Source of the DNA: Bacillota bacterium
GTDB lineage: Bacteria > Bacillota > Clostridia > Christensenellales > UMGS416
Length of the DNA stretch: 64,000 nucleotides
NCBI GenBank assembly: GCA_023410875.1
Contig: JAEYPH010000122.1
Span: forward strand, 1-64,000
Reading direction: 5' to 3'
The notes beneath the pieces were generated by a model. The model saw nothing but the letters and a program-made list of their open reading frames with translations. It had not been told where the DNA came from and ran no database searches. The translations under genes were made by a program, and so were the position numbers. Position 1 is the first letter of the stretch, and every line of letters begins with the position of its first letter. Positions 35,505 through 45,091 of this stretch are shown one piece after another.

Positions 35505-36628
35505 ACGCGATGGGGATCATCTTTTCCTATGTCGTGGACGACAATCTCAAGGAACTCACCGAGAAGCGTGCCATCGCCTCGGTGCCCTTTGGCGGCCGCT
35601 ATCGCATCGTGGATTTCGTGCTGAGCAACCTCGTGAATTCCGGCGTTACCAACGTGGGCATCATCACCCAGAGCAACTACCAGTCGCTGCTGGATCACTT
35701 GGGCAGCGGCAAGGAATGGGACTTAAGCCGCAAGCGCGACGGCCTGTTCATCCTGCCGCCCTTCGCCCGCACATCGCCCACGGCCAACAGCCCCATGGCC
35801 TTCCGCGGCTGGCTGGAGGCGTTAAGCTCCGTTTATACCTACATCCGCCGCTCCAAGGCCCGCCACGTGATACTGTGCAACTGCGAGAACGTGTGCAACA
35901 TCGACATCGAACGCGTCGTGGATTGCCACATGGCCAAGAACGCCGACATCACGTGCGTGTACCGCTCCATGGAGATCACCGCCGCCGATTCCCGCCACAG
36001 CGTCGTGTATTCCGTGGGCGACGACGGGCGCATACTGGACATGCTGTACCGGCCCATCTTCAACGGCTGCGCCGATGTGGACATGGGCATCTTCGTCATG
36101 GACAAGTCCTTCCTGGAAACGTTGATCTCCGAGGCCGCCGCCCGCAACAACTACAGCCTGTTCAAGGACGTCATCCAGCGCCGCGTGGGCGATTACCGCA
36201 TCTGGGGCTATCGCCATGAGGGTTACACGGCCAAAGTGGACACGGTGAAGGCCTACTTCCGCTCCAGCATGGATCTTCTGGACCCTGCGGTGCGCGAGGA
36301 CCTGTTCACCGGCGAGCGGCCCATCTACACCAAGGTGCGCGACGAGGTGCCGGCCTATTATGCCGACACGGCCACGGTGCGCAACAGCCTGCTGGCCGAC
36401 GGCTGCCACATCGAGGGCGAGGTGGAAAACTGCGTGCTGTTCCGTGGCGTGCGCGTGGAGAAGGGGGCCAAGGTTACCAACTCCATCATCATGCAGGACA
36501 GCGTCGTGCAGGCCGATGTGCGCCTGAACTATGCCATTGTGGACAAGGACGCCGTGATCCGTGAGGGGCGCATGCTGATGGGGTATGAGTCCCATCCGGT
36601 GATGATCGAGAAAGGTGTAGTTGTATAA
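35501..36628 (+). CDS. glgD: Glucose-1-phosphate adenylyltransferase, regulatory subunit GlgD
   Basis: A 375-residue GlgC paralogue. It has PFGGRYRIVDFVLSNLVNSG but lacks the canonical N-terminal GGGQGSRL catalytic loop (it begins GIIFSYVVDDNLKELTEKR), and C-N-C-E-N replaces the catalytic SGDH region. This is typical of GlgD, which modulates GlgC rather than catalyses. The C-terminal beta-helix is present. It overlaps glgC by four bases, so the subunits are translationally coupled. A dispersed repeat separates it from glgA. Confidence 0.92.
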
Positions 36629-36665
36629 CTTTAGCTGTGTTTTTGTTTGGCTAGTGCTTCATAAT

Positions 36666-36816
36666 ATGGGGCCGAAGGTTTCCAAAGGGCGATCGGAAAG
36701 CCCTTTGGCCTTGGCGTAGGATGCGCTGAGCCCAGCGTCGCCTTGTGCGGCTGTGCCTCACTCGCCGACCGGATGTCGGCGAGGCGATGCGCAGGTCGCG
36801 CCCGAGGGCGCGAAAC
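36666..36816. repeat. Dispersed intergenic repeat, copy B (between glgD and glgA)
   Basis: The left end (GGCCGAAGGTTTCCAAAGG), the block GGAAAGCCCTTTGG and the right end (GAGGGCGCGAAAC) match, inverted, the element at 55532-55690. The middle differs and contains its own inverted repeats, such as CTCGCCGAC...GTCGGCGAG. It occupies most of the 235-bp gap within the operon and has no coding capacity. Confidence 0.65.
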
Positions 36817-36863
36817 TTCGTAGAGACTGCAGGATTGCGGATGTTGAAAGGGAAGGGTAAGCA

Positions 36864-38306
36864 ATGTCAGCGATGAAAGTACTGTTTGTGGCCAGCGAGG
36901 CAGCGCCTTTTTATAAGAGCGGCGGCCTGGGGGATGTGGCGGGCAGCCTGCCGGCCAAGCTTGCGGCCGGCGGCGCCCAGGTGAGCGCGGTGATGCCGCT
37001 GTACAGCGCCATCGGCGAGGCCTGGCGCTCCCGCATGCGCTTTGTAACCCAGTTCGACGTGCCGCTGGCGTGGCGCAGGCAGTATTGCGGCGTGTTCGAG
37101 CTGCAACTGGACGGCGTCACGTGGTATTTCCTGGACAATGAATACTACTTCAAGCGCCCCGGCGCCTACGGCCAGTTTGACGACGGCGAGCGCTTCGCCT
37201 TCTTCAGCAAGGCCGCGCTGGAGCTGATCTGGCGGCTCAACGAGTTCCCGGACGTCGTGCACTGCAACGACTGGCAGACCGCGCTTGTGCCTGTGTACCT
37301 GAAGACCCACTACGCTTCCTGGCCGGAATACCGCGCCATCCGCACCGTCTATACGATACACAACATACAGTATCAGGGGCAGTACGACATGGCTACGCTG
37401 AGCGATGTGTTCGCGCTGGAGCCCTCGCGGGCTGGGCTGGTGGAGTACCACGACATACTCAACCTGACCAAGGGCGCCATCGTGTGCTGTGATCGGCTGA
37501 CCACGGTGAGCCCGACCTATGCCGCGGAGATCCTGACCGACGAAGTCAGCCATGGCCTGGGCGCTATTCTTCGGGAGAACCGCTACAAGCTGCAGGGCAT
37601 CCTCAACGGCATCGACTCGGCCAGCTATGACCCGGCTCACGATAAGGCCATCTTCGCGCCCTACAGCGCCCAGAACCCGGCGGCCAAGGCCGTGAACAAG
37701 CGCAACCTGCAGCAGATGCTGGAGCTGCCGGTGAACGACAAAGTGCCGGTGATCGGGTTGGTCAGCCGCCTGGTGGATCACAAGGGGTTGGACCTCATTT
37801 CCGCCGTCATCGATCAACTGCTGGACGAGAGCCTGCAGCTGGTAGTGCTGGGCACCGGCGACTGGCGCTATGTGCAGCAGTTCCTGGATCTGCAGGGCAG
37901 CTACCCCAACAAGGTCAGCGCCAACATCGCCTTTTCCGACGACCTGGCTCGTAAGATCTACGCCGGCAGCGACCTTTTCCTGATGCCCTCGCTGAGCGAG
38001 CCCTGCGGTCTTTCCCAGCTCATCGCGCTGCGCTATGGGGCCATCCCCATCGTGCGGGAGACTGGGGGACTGGCCGACACAATACAGAGCGTGAGCGACG
38101 ACGGCGAGGGTGGCAACGGCTTTTCCTTTGCGCCCTACAGCGGGCAGGACATGCTGTACACGATCCGCCGGGCGCTGGACTTCTACCGCGACCCGGCCAA
38201 GTGGGAGAAGCTGACCCGCACGGCCATGGCCTGTGATTTCAGCTGGGACGAGTCGGCCAAGGACTATCTGGACATTTATCAGGAACTGTCAGATGGCGGG
38301 AAATAA
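36864..38306 (+). CDS. glgA: Glycogen synthase (ADP-glucose)
   Basis: A 480-residue GT5 enzyme that elongates alpha-1,4-glucan using ADP-glucose. The N-terminal VASEAAPFYKSGGLGDVAGSLP carries the donor-binding K-x-G-G-L motif (residues about 18-22). The DWQTALVPVYLK and C-terminal PSLSEPCGLSQLIALRYG motifs are those of bacterial GlgA. AGGGAAGGGTAAG precedes the ATG. It uses the product of GlgC/GlgD. The dispersed repeat upstream could carry a terminator or promoter for this part of the operon, but I see no clear one. Confidence 0.95.
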   Translation: MSAMKVLFVASEAAPFYKSGGLGDVAGSLPAKLAAGGAQVSAVMPLYSAIGEAWRSRMRFVTQFDVPLAWRRQYCGVFELQLDGVTWYFLDNEYYFKRPGAYGQFDDGERFAFFSKAALELIWRLNEFPDVVHCNDWQTALVPVYLKTHYASWPEYRAIRTVYTIHNIQYQGQYDMATLSDVFALEPSRAGLVEYHDILNLTKGAIVCCDRLTTVSPTYAAEILTDEVSHGLGAILRENRYKLQGILNGIDSASYDPAHDKAIFAPYSAQNPAAKAVNKRNLQQMLELPVNDKVPVIGLVSRLVDHKGLDLISAVIDQLLDESLQLVVLGTGDWRYVQQFLDLQGSYPNKVSANIAFSDDLARKIYAGSDLFLMPSLSEPCGLSQLIALRYGAIPIVRETGGLADTIQSVSDDGEGGNGFSFAPYSGQDMLYTIRRALDFYRDPAKWEKLTRTAMACDFSWDESAKDYLDIYQELSDGGK

Positions 38307-38356
38307 GCCATTCTGGACTCGATTATATGCACGAAATTAAAGGAGACACACCATTG

Positions 38357-40768
38357 ATGCACACCATCCCCCAGAAGGAAGCTGTCCGTGATCTTGTGGC
38401 ATCCAAACTGCTGCGCTATTTCAACACCAAGTTTGAGGAGGCGACTCCCCAGCAGCTCTACACGGCCATGAGCTCTGTGTTGCGCGACAGCATGATGCAG
38501 CGCCGCGCCGGATACCGCAAGGAAGTTTATCAGAGGGACGCCCGGCAGGTGTATTACATCTCCATGGAGTTCCTGCTGGGGCGCATGCTCAAGAACACGC
38601 TTTATAACCTGGGGCTCACCGACGTGTTCGCCGAGGTCGCGGAGCTGTGCGGGCAGAAGCTGGAGGACATCTATGAGCTGGAGCGCGACCCCGGCCTGGG
38701 CAACGGCGGCCTGGGCCGCCTGGCGGCGTGCTATCTGGACGCTTTGAGCAGCCTGAGCCTGCCGGCCATGGGCTTTTCGCTGCGCTATGAATACGGCATC
38801 TTCCGCCAGCGCATCGTGGATGGCTGGCAGACCGAGCTGCCCGACACCTGGCTGGACAGCGGCGAACCCTGGATGGTGCCGCGCTTCGATGAGACGATAG
38901 AGGTGTGCTTCGGCGGCAACGTCAGCGAGGATTGGAGCCACGGTGTGCTCAAAACCAGGCACGAGAACTATTACTCGGTGCTGGCCATCCCCTATGAAAT
39001 GCCCATCGCCGGCTTTGGCGGCGACGGCGTCAACGTGCTGCGGCTGTTCTCCGCCAAGTCGCCGGTCAGCATCGACATGCAGCTGTTTTCCTCCGGTCGC
39101 TATCTGCAGGCCATGGAGCAGAACGCCATGGCCGAGGTGCTGTGCAAGGTGCTCTATCCCGACGACAACCACTTCGAGGGCAAGTCCCTTCGCTTAAAGC
39201 AGCAATACTTCCTCGTGAGCGCCTCGGTGCAGATGATCGTGCGCAGCCACCTGAAGCACTACGGCACGCTGGACAACCTGCATAAGTTCAAGGCCATACA
39301 GCTCAACGACACCCACCCGGCGCTGGTCATCCCGGAACTCATGCGCATCCTGATGGACGAGCACGGTTTCTCCTGGGACGCGGCCTGGCACATCGTGAGC
39401 AACACGGTGAGCTACACGAACCACACGGTGCTGCCCGAGGCGTTGGAGCAATGGCCGGAGGCGCTGTTCCAGATGCACCTGCCGCGCCTGATGCCCATCA
39501 TCCGTGAGATCAACGAGCGCGCGTGCCGCGAGCTGTTCGATGCCACAGAGGGTGACCTGGACGCCGTGAGCCGCATGGCGGTGCTGGCCTATGGCCAGGT
39601 GCGCATGGCCAACCTGAGCGTCATCGGCGCAAGTCACGTCAACGGCGTGTCGGCGCTGCACACGCAGATCCTAAAGGACACTGTGTTCCAGGACTTCCAC
39701 CGCGTGACGCCGGGCAAGTTCCTCAACGTGACCAACGGCATCGCCCACCGGCGGTGGCTGTGCCAGGCGAACCCCGAGCTCTCCGGCCTGCTGACCGAGC
39801 TGATCGGCCCGGCCTTCCAGAGCGACGCCTCAGCGCTGGAGGACCTGCGACGCTTTGAGAACGACGCTGGGGTGCTGGAGCGGCTGGCCCGCATCAAGCG
39901 CGACAACAAGGCCCGGCTGGCCAAGTACGTGCACGACACGATGCAGGTGACCATAGACCCCGACAGCATCTTCGACGTGCAGGCCAAACGGCTGCACGAG
40001 TACAAGCGCCAACTGCTGAACGTGCTGCACATCATCACACTGTATCGCGAGATCTTGGAGAACCCCAACGCAGACTTCCTGCCGCGCACATTCCTCTTTA
40101 GCGCCAAGGCCTCGCCGGGCTATCAGGCCGCCAAGCGCATCATCCACCTGATCTGCAAGCTGGCCGACACGATCAACGCCGATAAGCGCGTGAATGGCCG
40201 CATCAAGGTCGTGTTCCTGGAGGATTACCGCGTGACCGTGGCCGAGGTGCTGATCCCCGCGGCGGATTTGAGCGAGCAGATTTCGCTGGCGGGCAAGGAG
40301 GCCAGCGGAACCGGTAACATGAAGTTCATGATCAACGGGGCGCTTACCATCGGCACGCTGGACGGCGCCAACGTGGAGATTCGCCAGCAGGTCGGCGACG
40401 AGAACATGTTCCTCTTCGGCCTGAAGGCCGGCGAGGCCGACGGCCTGGTCAATTCTGGATACATGCCCAGCGCGTGGTATCAGAACAACCCGCGCCTCAA
40501 GGCCGCCATCGATTCCATCGGCAGCGGCCTGCTGGGGGAGAAGTTCACCGACCTTACGCTAAGTCTGCTGACCTACGACACCTATCTGCTGCTGGCGGAC
40601 TATGAGAGCTACCGGCTGGCCCAGGCCCGGGCAAACGACGCCTACAATGACCAGACCCACTGGTCGCGCATGGCGCTGCGCAACATCGCCGGCGCGGGCA
40701 TCTTCGCCGCCGACCGAGCCGTGCGCGAGTACGCCGACCACATCTGGCATCTCAAGGCCATTCGATGA
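38357..40768 (+). CDS. glgP: Glycogen/starch phosphorylase
   Basis: An 803-residue GT35 enzyme that releases glucose-1-phosphate from glycogen. The PLP-binding lysine lies in EASGTGNMKFMINGALTIGT near the C-terminus, and N-terminal ERDPGLGNGGLGRLAACYLDA is fully conserved. Length is normal for bacterial GlgP. AAAGGAG lies 11 bases before ATG 38357; an adjacent TTG and an ATG ten codons upstream are alternatives. The stop overlaps the next gene (ATGA), so breakdown genes are coupled. Confidence 0.95.
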   Translation: MHTIPQKEAVRDLVASKLLRYFNTKFEEATPQQLYTAMSSVLRDSMMQRRAGYRKEVYQRDARQVYYISMEFLLGRMLKNTLYNLGLTDVFAEVAELCGQKLEDIYELERDPGLGNGGLGRLAACYLDALSSLSLPAMGFSLRYEYGIFRQRIVDGWQTELPDTWLDSGEPWMVPRFDETIEVCFGGNVSEDWSHGVLKTRHENYYSVLAIPYEMPIAGFGGDGVNVLRLFSAKSPVSIDMQLFSSGRYLQAMEQNAMAEVLCKVLYPDDNHFEGKSLRLKQQYFLVSASVQMIVRSHLKHYGTLDNLHKFKAIQLNDTHPALVIPELMRILMDEHGFSWDAAWHIVSNTVSYTNHTVLPEALEQWPEALFQMHLPRLMPIIREINERACRELFDATEGDLDAVSRMAVLAYGQVRMANLSVIGASHVNGVSALHTQILKDTVFQDFHRVTPGKFLNVTNGIAHRRWLCQANPELSGLLTELIGPAFQSDASALEDLRRFENDAGVLERLARIKRDNKARLAKYVHDTMQVTIDPDSIFDVQAKRLHEYKRQLLNVLHIITLYREILENPNADFLPRTFLFSAKASPGYQAAKRIIHLICKLADTINADKRVNGRIKVVFLEDYRVTVAEVLIPAADLSEQISLAGKEASGTGNMKFMINGALTIGTLDGANVEIRQQVGDENMFLFGLKAGEADGLVNSGYMPSAWYQNNPRLKAAIDSIGSGLLGEKFTDLTLSLLTYDTYLLLADYESYRLAQARANDAYNDQTHWSRMALRNIAGAGIFAADRAVREYADHIWHLKAIR

Positions 40769-42600
40769 GCCAGCCCGTTCGCTTTGACCCGCGGGATGGC
40801 CGCCACAAGCAGCCCTTCGGCGCTTTGAGCTCCGAGCAGAGCGCCCGGTTTTGCCTGGATGTGGCCCGCAACCAGCGCGCCGTGCAGGCGCTGCTGTGGC
40901 TGCGGGAGGATGGCGGCGCGCCCTTCTGCGTACCCATGGAGGCCCAGGAGCCCTCGGGGGAGTGGGATTGCTTCGCGTGCACCGTGTTTGCGTTGCCCGC
41001 CGGGCTGTACTGGTACTGGTTCGAGATACAAGGGCTTCGCCCTTTTTTGTTTGGAAGCGACTGCCCCTATCAACTGACCGTGTATGACCGCGGCTATACG
41101 ACGCCGGATTGGTTCGATGGCGGCGTCGTGTATCACATCTTCGTGGATCGCTTCCACCGCCCGGCGACCGCCGGGAGGGTGAGCCGGGAAGGCCGTCCTT
41201 TCAAATTCCACGAGGATTGGCACGAGTCGCCGGACCTGTATCCCACCACGCTCAAGGAGCAAAATTTCGACTTCTTCGGCGGAACCCTGGAGGGCATCGC
41301 CGAAAAGCTGGACTATCTGCAGGGTTTGGGCGTCACGACGCTGTACTTAAGCCCGTTCTTCGAATCCTTCTCCAACCACCGCTATGACACCGGCGATTAT
41401 ATGGCGGTGGACCCCATCGCCGGCTCCAACCAGGACTTTGCCGACCTGTGCGCCCAAGCGCGGGAGCGGGGCATGGCCGTGGTGCTGGATGGTGTGTTCA
41501 ACCACACCGGCAGCGACAGCCGCTACTTCAACGACGCCGGGCGCTATGCAGACGTAGGCGCGGCCCAGAGTCCGGATTCGCCCTACTATGATTGGTACAC
41601 CTTCCGCCACTGGCCCGACGACTACGAGAGCTGGTGGGGCGTGCCCAGCCTGCCCCAGGTGCGCGAGGACAATCCCGGATACCGCGCCTTCATGCTGGGT
41701 CAGGATGGCGTGCTGCGCCACTGGCTGCGGCTGGGCGCGGCGGGATACCGGCTGGATGTGGCCGACGAGCTGCCCGGCGACTTCCTGCAGGCACTGCGCG
41801 CCGCTGTGCGCGCCGAGAAGCCCGACGCCGTGCTGGTGGGCGAGGTGTGGGAGGACGCGTCCAACAAGGTCAGCTACGGCTGCCGGCGGCGCTACCTGCT
41901 GGGCGAGGAGCTGGACGGCGTGACCAACTACCCGGCCAAGGACGCCATACTGGGCCTGGCGCTGGGCGCCGTGAGCGCTGCGGATTTCGCGTGCCGGCTC
42001 ATGGCGCTGCACGAAAACTACCCACCGCCGGCCCGGCGGTGCCTGATGAACATACTGGGCACCCACGACACCGCCCGGGTGCGCACGGTGCTGGGCTGCG
42101 GGTCGGAGGCCTTCGCGCTGCCCAGGGAGGACAAGGCCCGCTACGCCATGACCGACGAGCAGCGAGCGCTGGCCGACCGGCGGCTGCGCCTGGCCAGCGC
42201 CCTGCAATACGCGCTGCCCGGCGCGCCCTGTGTATACTATGGCGACGAGGCCGGCCTGGAGGGCTTCGAGGACCCGCTGAACCGCCGGGGTTACCCGTGG
42301 GGCCGAGAAGACGCCGCGCTGCTGGAGTGGTACCGGGCGCTGGGCGCGCTGCGCCGGGAGCACCGCGCGCTCTTTGCCCATGGCGGCATGGATGTGCAGC
42401 CCTTCGGCGCGGCGGCGGTGCTCACGCGCCGTCACGGCGGCCAGGCGCTTGCGGTGGCGGCGAACCCATCCGAGGGTGAAGTGGCGTTGCCCGCACCGCC
42501 CGGCGCACTGATGCTGGGCGAAGGCGCGGTATCCGAAGGCACGCTGCGCCTGCCGCCGCGATCGGTGGCGATCTTCTATCAGGAGGAATCCCATGGCTGA
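40765..42600 (+). CDS. GH13 alpha-amylase family protein (neopullulanase/cyclomaltodextrinase-like)
   Basis: A 611-residue intracellular glycoside hydrolase. A beta-rich N-terminal domain of about 110 residues (CBM34-like) precedes the GH13 barrel starting at WFDGGVVYHIFVDRF. The catalytic residues are the aspartate in GYRLDVADEL, the glutamate in LVGEVWED and the aspartate in LGTHDTAR. A C-terminal beta domain closes the protein. No signal peptide. It likely hydrolyses or debranches malto-oligosaccharides released from glycogen, consistent with its 4-base overlap with glgP. Precise bond specificity is not determinable. Confidence 0.88.
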   Translation: MSQPVRFDPRDGRHKQPFGALSSEQSARFCLDVARNQRAVQALLWLREDGGAPFCVPMEAQEPSGEWDCFACTVFALPAGLYWYWFEIQGLRPFLFGSDCPYQLTVYDRGYTTPDWFDGGVVYHIFVDRFHRPATAGRVSREGRPFKFHEDWHESPDLYPTTLKEQNFDFFGGTLEGIAEKLDYLQGLGVTTLYLSPFFESFSNHRYDTGDYMAVDPIAGSNQDFADLCAQARERGMAVVLDGVFNHTGSDSRYFNDAGRYADVGAAQSPDSPYYDWYTFRHWPDDYESWWGVPSLPQVREDNPGYRAFMLGQDGVLRHWLRLGAAGYRLDVADELPGDFLQALRAAVRAEKPDAVLVGEVWEDASNKVSYGCRRRYLLGEELDGVTNYPAKDAILGLALGAVSAADFACRLMALHENYPPPARRCLMNILGTHDTARVRTVLGCGSEAFALPREDKARYAMTDEQRALADRRLRLASALQYALPGAPCVYYGDEAGLEGFEDPLNRRGYPWGREDAALLEWYRALGALRREHRALFAHGGMDVQPFGAAAVLTRRHGGQALAVAANPSEGEVALPAPPGALMLGEGAVSEGTLRLPPRSVAIFYQEESHG

Positions 42601-43033
42601 ACTGGAACTGAGGCACGCCCGCCAGGAGGATGCCGACACCGTGTATGAACTGCTGTGCGAACTGGAACAGGGTTTGGCGACCATCGACCGGCAGGCCTTC
42701 CAGCGCGTCTATGATCGCAACGTGAGCCGGGAGGACGTGCGCTATCTGCTGGCGTGGCTCGGCGAGACGCCAGTGGGCTTCGGCAGCGCCCATGTGCAGC
42801 AACTGCTGCACCACACCGGCCCCATCGCCGAGGTGCAAGAGCTCATCGCGACGCAGGCCGCCCGGGGCGCCGGCGCGGGCAAGGCGCTGCTGCGGGCGCT
42901 GGAGAGCTGGGCGGAGCAGCAGGGCTGCCGACAGATTGAGCTGTGCTGCCGGCTGGTGCGCGAGCATTCCAACGAGTTCTATGAGAGACAGGGCTATGCC
43001 GCGACCCACTACAAACGCATAAAGGAGCTGTGA
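42593..43033 (+). CDS. GNAT-family N-acetyltransferase
   Basis: A 146-residue single-domain acetyltransferase. The acetyl-CoA-binding motif A is replaced by a degenerate A-A-R-G-A-G-A-G-K-A-L-L version (about residues 88-99) after EVQELIATQ; FYERQGYAATHYKRIKEL is the typical C-terminal end. The substrate is unknown. It overlaps the amylase gene by eight bases and is followed by an aldo/keto reductase three bases later, so all are in the glycogen transcript. Confidence 0.85.
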   Translation: MAELELRHARQEDADTVYELLCELEQGLATIDRQAFQRVYDRNVSREDVRYLLAWLGETPVGFGSAHVQQLLHHTGPIAEVQELIATQAARGAGAGKALLRALESWAEQQGCRQIELCCRLVREHSNEFYERQGYAATHYKRIKEL

Positions 43034-43036
43034 GCG

Positions 43037-44008
43037 ATGAAGATGGCGCCGCTGAGGGGAACCGACTGGAAGCTTTCCGCCATCGGCCTGGGCATGGCGG
43101 ACATTGGCGTGGGCATCGGCGTGCCCCAGGCCGAGCGCATGCTGGACGCCTATCTGGACATGGGCGGCAACCTGCTGGACACCGCCCGCGTGTACTCCGA
43201 CTGGGTACCCGGCGAGATGGGCCGCGGCGAACGGCTGCTGGGGGAGTGGATCCGCCGCCGGGGCGGCACGCGGGGCTTCTATCTGGCCACCAAGGGCGCC
43301 CACCCGCGCCTAAACAGCATGCACACACCGCGCATGAGCCCCGCCGAGATCACGGGCGATGTGGACCTGAGCCTGCGGGCGCTGGGCGTGGAGGCCATCG
43401 ATTTGTATTATTTGCACCGAGACGATCGGGGCCGGGCCGTGGAGGAGATTCTGGACACGCTGGAAGGCTGCGTGAAGACCGGGAAGATCCGCGCCTATGC
43501 GTGCTCCAACTGGCAAGCCGACCGCATGGAGGAGGCCCACGCCTGCGCCGCCCGCCGGGGCTGGCAGGGCTTCGCGGCCAACCAGGTGTTCTGGAGCATG
43601 GGCTCCCACAACAGCCGCGGCCTGGCCGACGACACATGCGTGGCCTGCGACCCAGCCCTGCGGCAGGCCTTTGAGCGCACCGGCATCACGGCGGTGGCAT
43701 ACACGTCGCAGGCCAACGGCTTTTTCACGAAGCTGGCTCAGGGCGACCCACGGGCGGCCCAGGGCGGCCGGGCCATCTACGACACCGCCGGCAACCGCCG
43801 GGTGTATGAGGCCGCCCGGGCGGTGTGCGAACAAACCGGCCGCACGATGACCGAGGTGGCCTTGAGCTATCTGACGTCCCAGCCACACCCAACGATTGCC
43901 GTGGTGGGGTGTAAGAGCGAAGCGCAGCTGCACGAATCCATGGCGGCAGCCCAAAGCGACCTGAGCGCGCAGGCGCTGGCAGCGCTGGAGCGCGCCATAT
44001 ACGCCTAG
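43037..44008 (+). CDS. Aldo/keto reductase
   Basis: A 323-residue NADPH-dependent TIM-barrel oxidoreductase. The catalytic tetrad can be placed: aspartate and tyrosine in LLDTARVYSDW (about residues 48-57), lysine in LATKGAH and histidine in YYLHRDD. The C-terminal NADPH-binding segment VVGCKSEAQLHESMAA is present. The substrate is unknown; its place at the end of the glycogen operon suggests a sugar aldehyde, which is only inference. Confidence 0.88.
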   Translation: MKMAPLRGTDWKLSAIGLGMADIGVGIGVPQAERMLDAYLDMGGNLLDTARVYSDWVPGEMGRGERLLGEWIRRRGGTRGFYLATKGAHPRLNSMHTPRMSPAEITGDVDLSLRALGVEAIDLYYLHRDDRGRAVEEILDTLEGCVKTGKIRAYACSNWQADRMEEAHACAARRGWQGFAANQVFWSMGSHNSRGLADDTCVACDPALRQAFERTGITAVAYTSQANGFFTKLAQGDPRAAQGGRAIYDTAGNRRVYEAARAVCEQTGRTMTEVALSYLTSQPHPTIAVVGCKSEAQLHESMAAAQSDLSAQALAALERAIYA

Positions 44009-44059
44009 GCCTTTGTCACAGGACGCTAAAAAACTGCATAAAAACACATTTAGGTGTCC

Positions 44060-44088
44060 TTGACGGTATTCATATACAAACCTATAAT
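44060..44088 (+). promoter_or_regulatory. Promoter of the sporulation sigma factor gene
   Basis: TTGACG (44060-44065), a 17-base spacer and TATAAT (44083-44088). The leader is about 20 bases. Confidence 0.8.
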
Positions 44089-44115
44089 GAAGCCAGTATG
44101 CACACGAGGTTACCA

Positions 44116-44775
44116 ATGAGCATTGAGCAGGTTTTAACGGAGTACGCGGTGGATGGCCGCTTCTGCTGTTACGAGAGCCAAAGCGATGAAAGCGTCGTGC
44201 GCCTGGTGCAGGAGGGCGACGCCAACGCCTTGGACTATTTGCTGTTTAAATACAAGAACTTCGTACGCAGCAAGGCGCGCTCTTATTTCCTCGTAGGCGC
44301 CGATCGGGAAGACATCATTCAGGAAGGCATGATCGGCTTTTTCAAGGCCGTGCGCGATTATCGCGGTGACCGCCAGGCCAGCTTCCACGTGTTCTCCGAG
44401 CTGTGCATCACGCGCCAGATCATCACGGCCATCAAGACAGCCACGCGCCAGAAGCACATCCCGCTCAACAGCTACGTGTCGCTCAACAAGCCGGTCTATG
44501 ACGAAGATTCCGAGCGTACGCTGATCGACGTGATGAGCACCGAAGTCGTGGCCTCGCCCGAGGACCTGCTGCTGGACCGCGAGAAGCACGACTATCTGGA
44601 GCAGAAGATGAACGAGACGCTCAGCGACCTGGAGTGGGATGTACTCAACTCCTACTTGCAGGACAAGAGCTATCATGAGATCGCCCACGACCTGCGCCGC
44701 CACGTCAAATCCGTGGACAACGCATTGCAGCGGGTCAAGCGCAAGATGGAGAAGTTCCTGGAAGAAGCGAACTGA
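44116..44775 (+). CDS. sigH: RNA polymerase sporulation sigma factor SigH
   Basis: A 219-residue sigma-70-family factor. Region 2 is clear (ALDYLLFKYKNFVRSKARSYFLVGADREDIIQEGMIGFFKAVRDY, about residues 38-82), followed by the -10-recognising helix ASFHVFSELCITRQIITAIKTATR. Region 4 has LSDLEWDVLNSYLQDKSYHEIAHDL. The N-terminal TEYAVDG..YESQSDESVVRLVQEGD arrangement and overall length match Spo0H, which starts sporulation and competence genes. GAGG lies before ATG 44116; an ATG six codons earlier has no site. It has its own promoter and terminator. Confidence 0.93.
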   Translation: MSIEQVLTEYAVDGRFCCYESQSDESVVRLVQEGDANALDYLLFKYKNFVRSKARSYFLVGADREDIIQEGMIGFFKAVRDYRGDRQASFHVFSELCITRQIITAIKTATRQKHIPLNSYVSLNKPVYDEDSERTLIDVMSTEVVASPEDLLLDREKHDYLEQKMNETLSDLEWDVLNSYLQDKSYHEIAHDLRRHVKSVDNALQRVKRKMEKFLEEAN

Positions 44776-44783
44776 ACGTAAAA

Positions 44784-44820
44784 ACAAACGCCCACATGAG
44801 CAGTCGTGTGGGCGTTTGTT
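44784..44820 (+). terminator. sigH terminator
   Basis: ACAAACGCCCACA (44784-44796) pairs perfectly with TGTGGGCGTTTGT (44807-44819); a T-rich stretch follows. Confidence 0.8.
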
Positions 44821-45091
44821 TGCTTGTACCAATAAAAAACGGCGCCATTGCGCCGCATCACTCCAGATATAGTAGGAAATAAAACCCTTGATGCCTCACA
44901 TCAATTGTAAATATACCTTACCATGCAAACGGCAACCTGTCAAGATCTATTGTGAAAATACTCGTATGATGGAGTTAGCCCCGCTTCTGGGGCAGCCAAC
45001 GTACGCTGCCGGCCAATATCGGGCTTTATATGACGCGCCGCTTTATATATGATGAAACACCGAGTCATCAGCGGTTGAGGAGCGCAAACCT

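Noticed and set aside
44820..45091. A further gene or RNA in the AT-rich stretch after sigH
   Set aside because: Only short hairpins and TATA-like runs are present; no supported frame or recognised motif.
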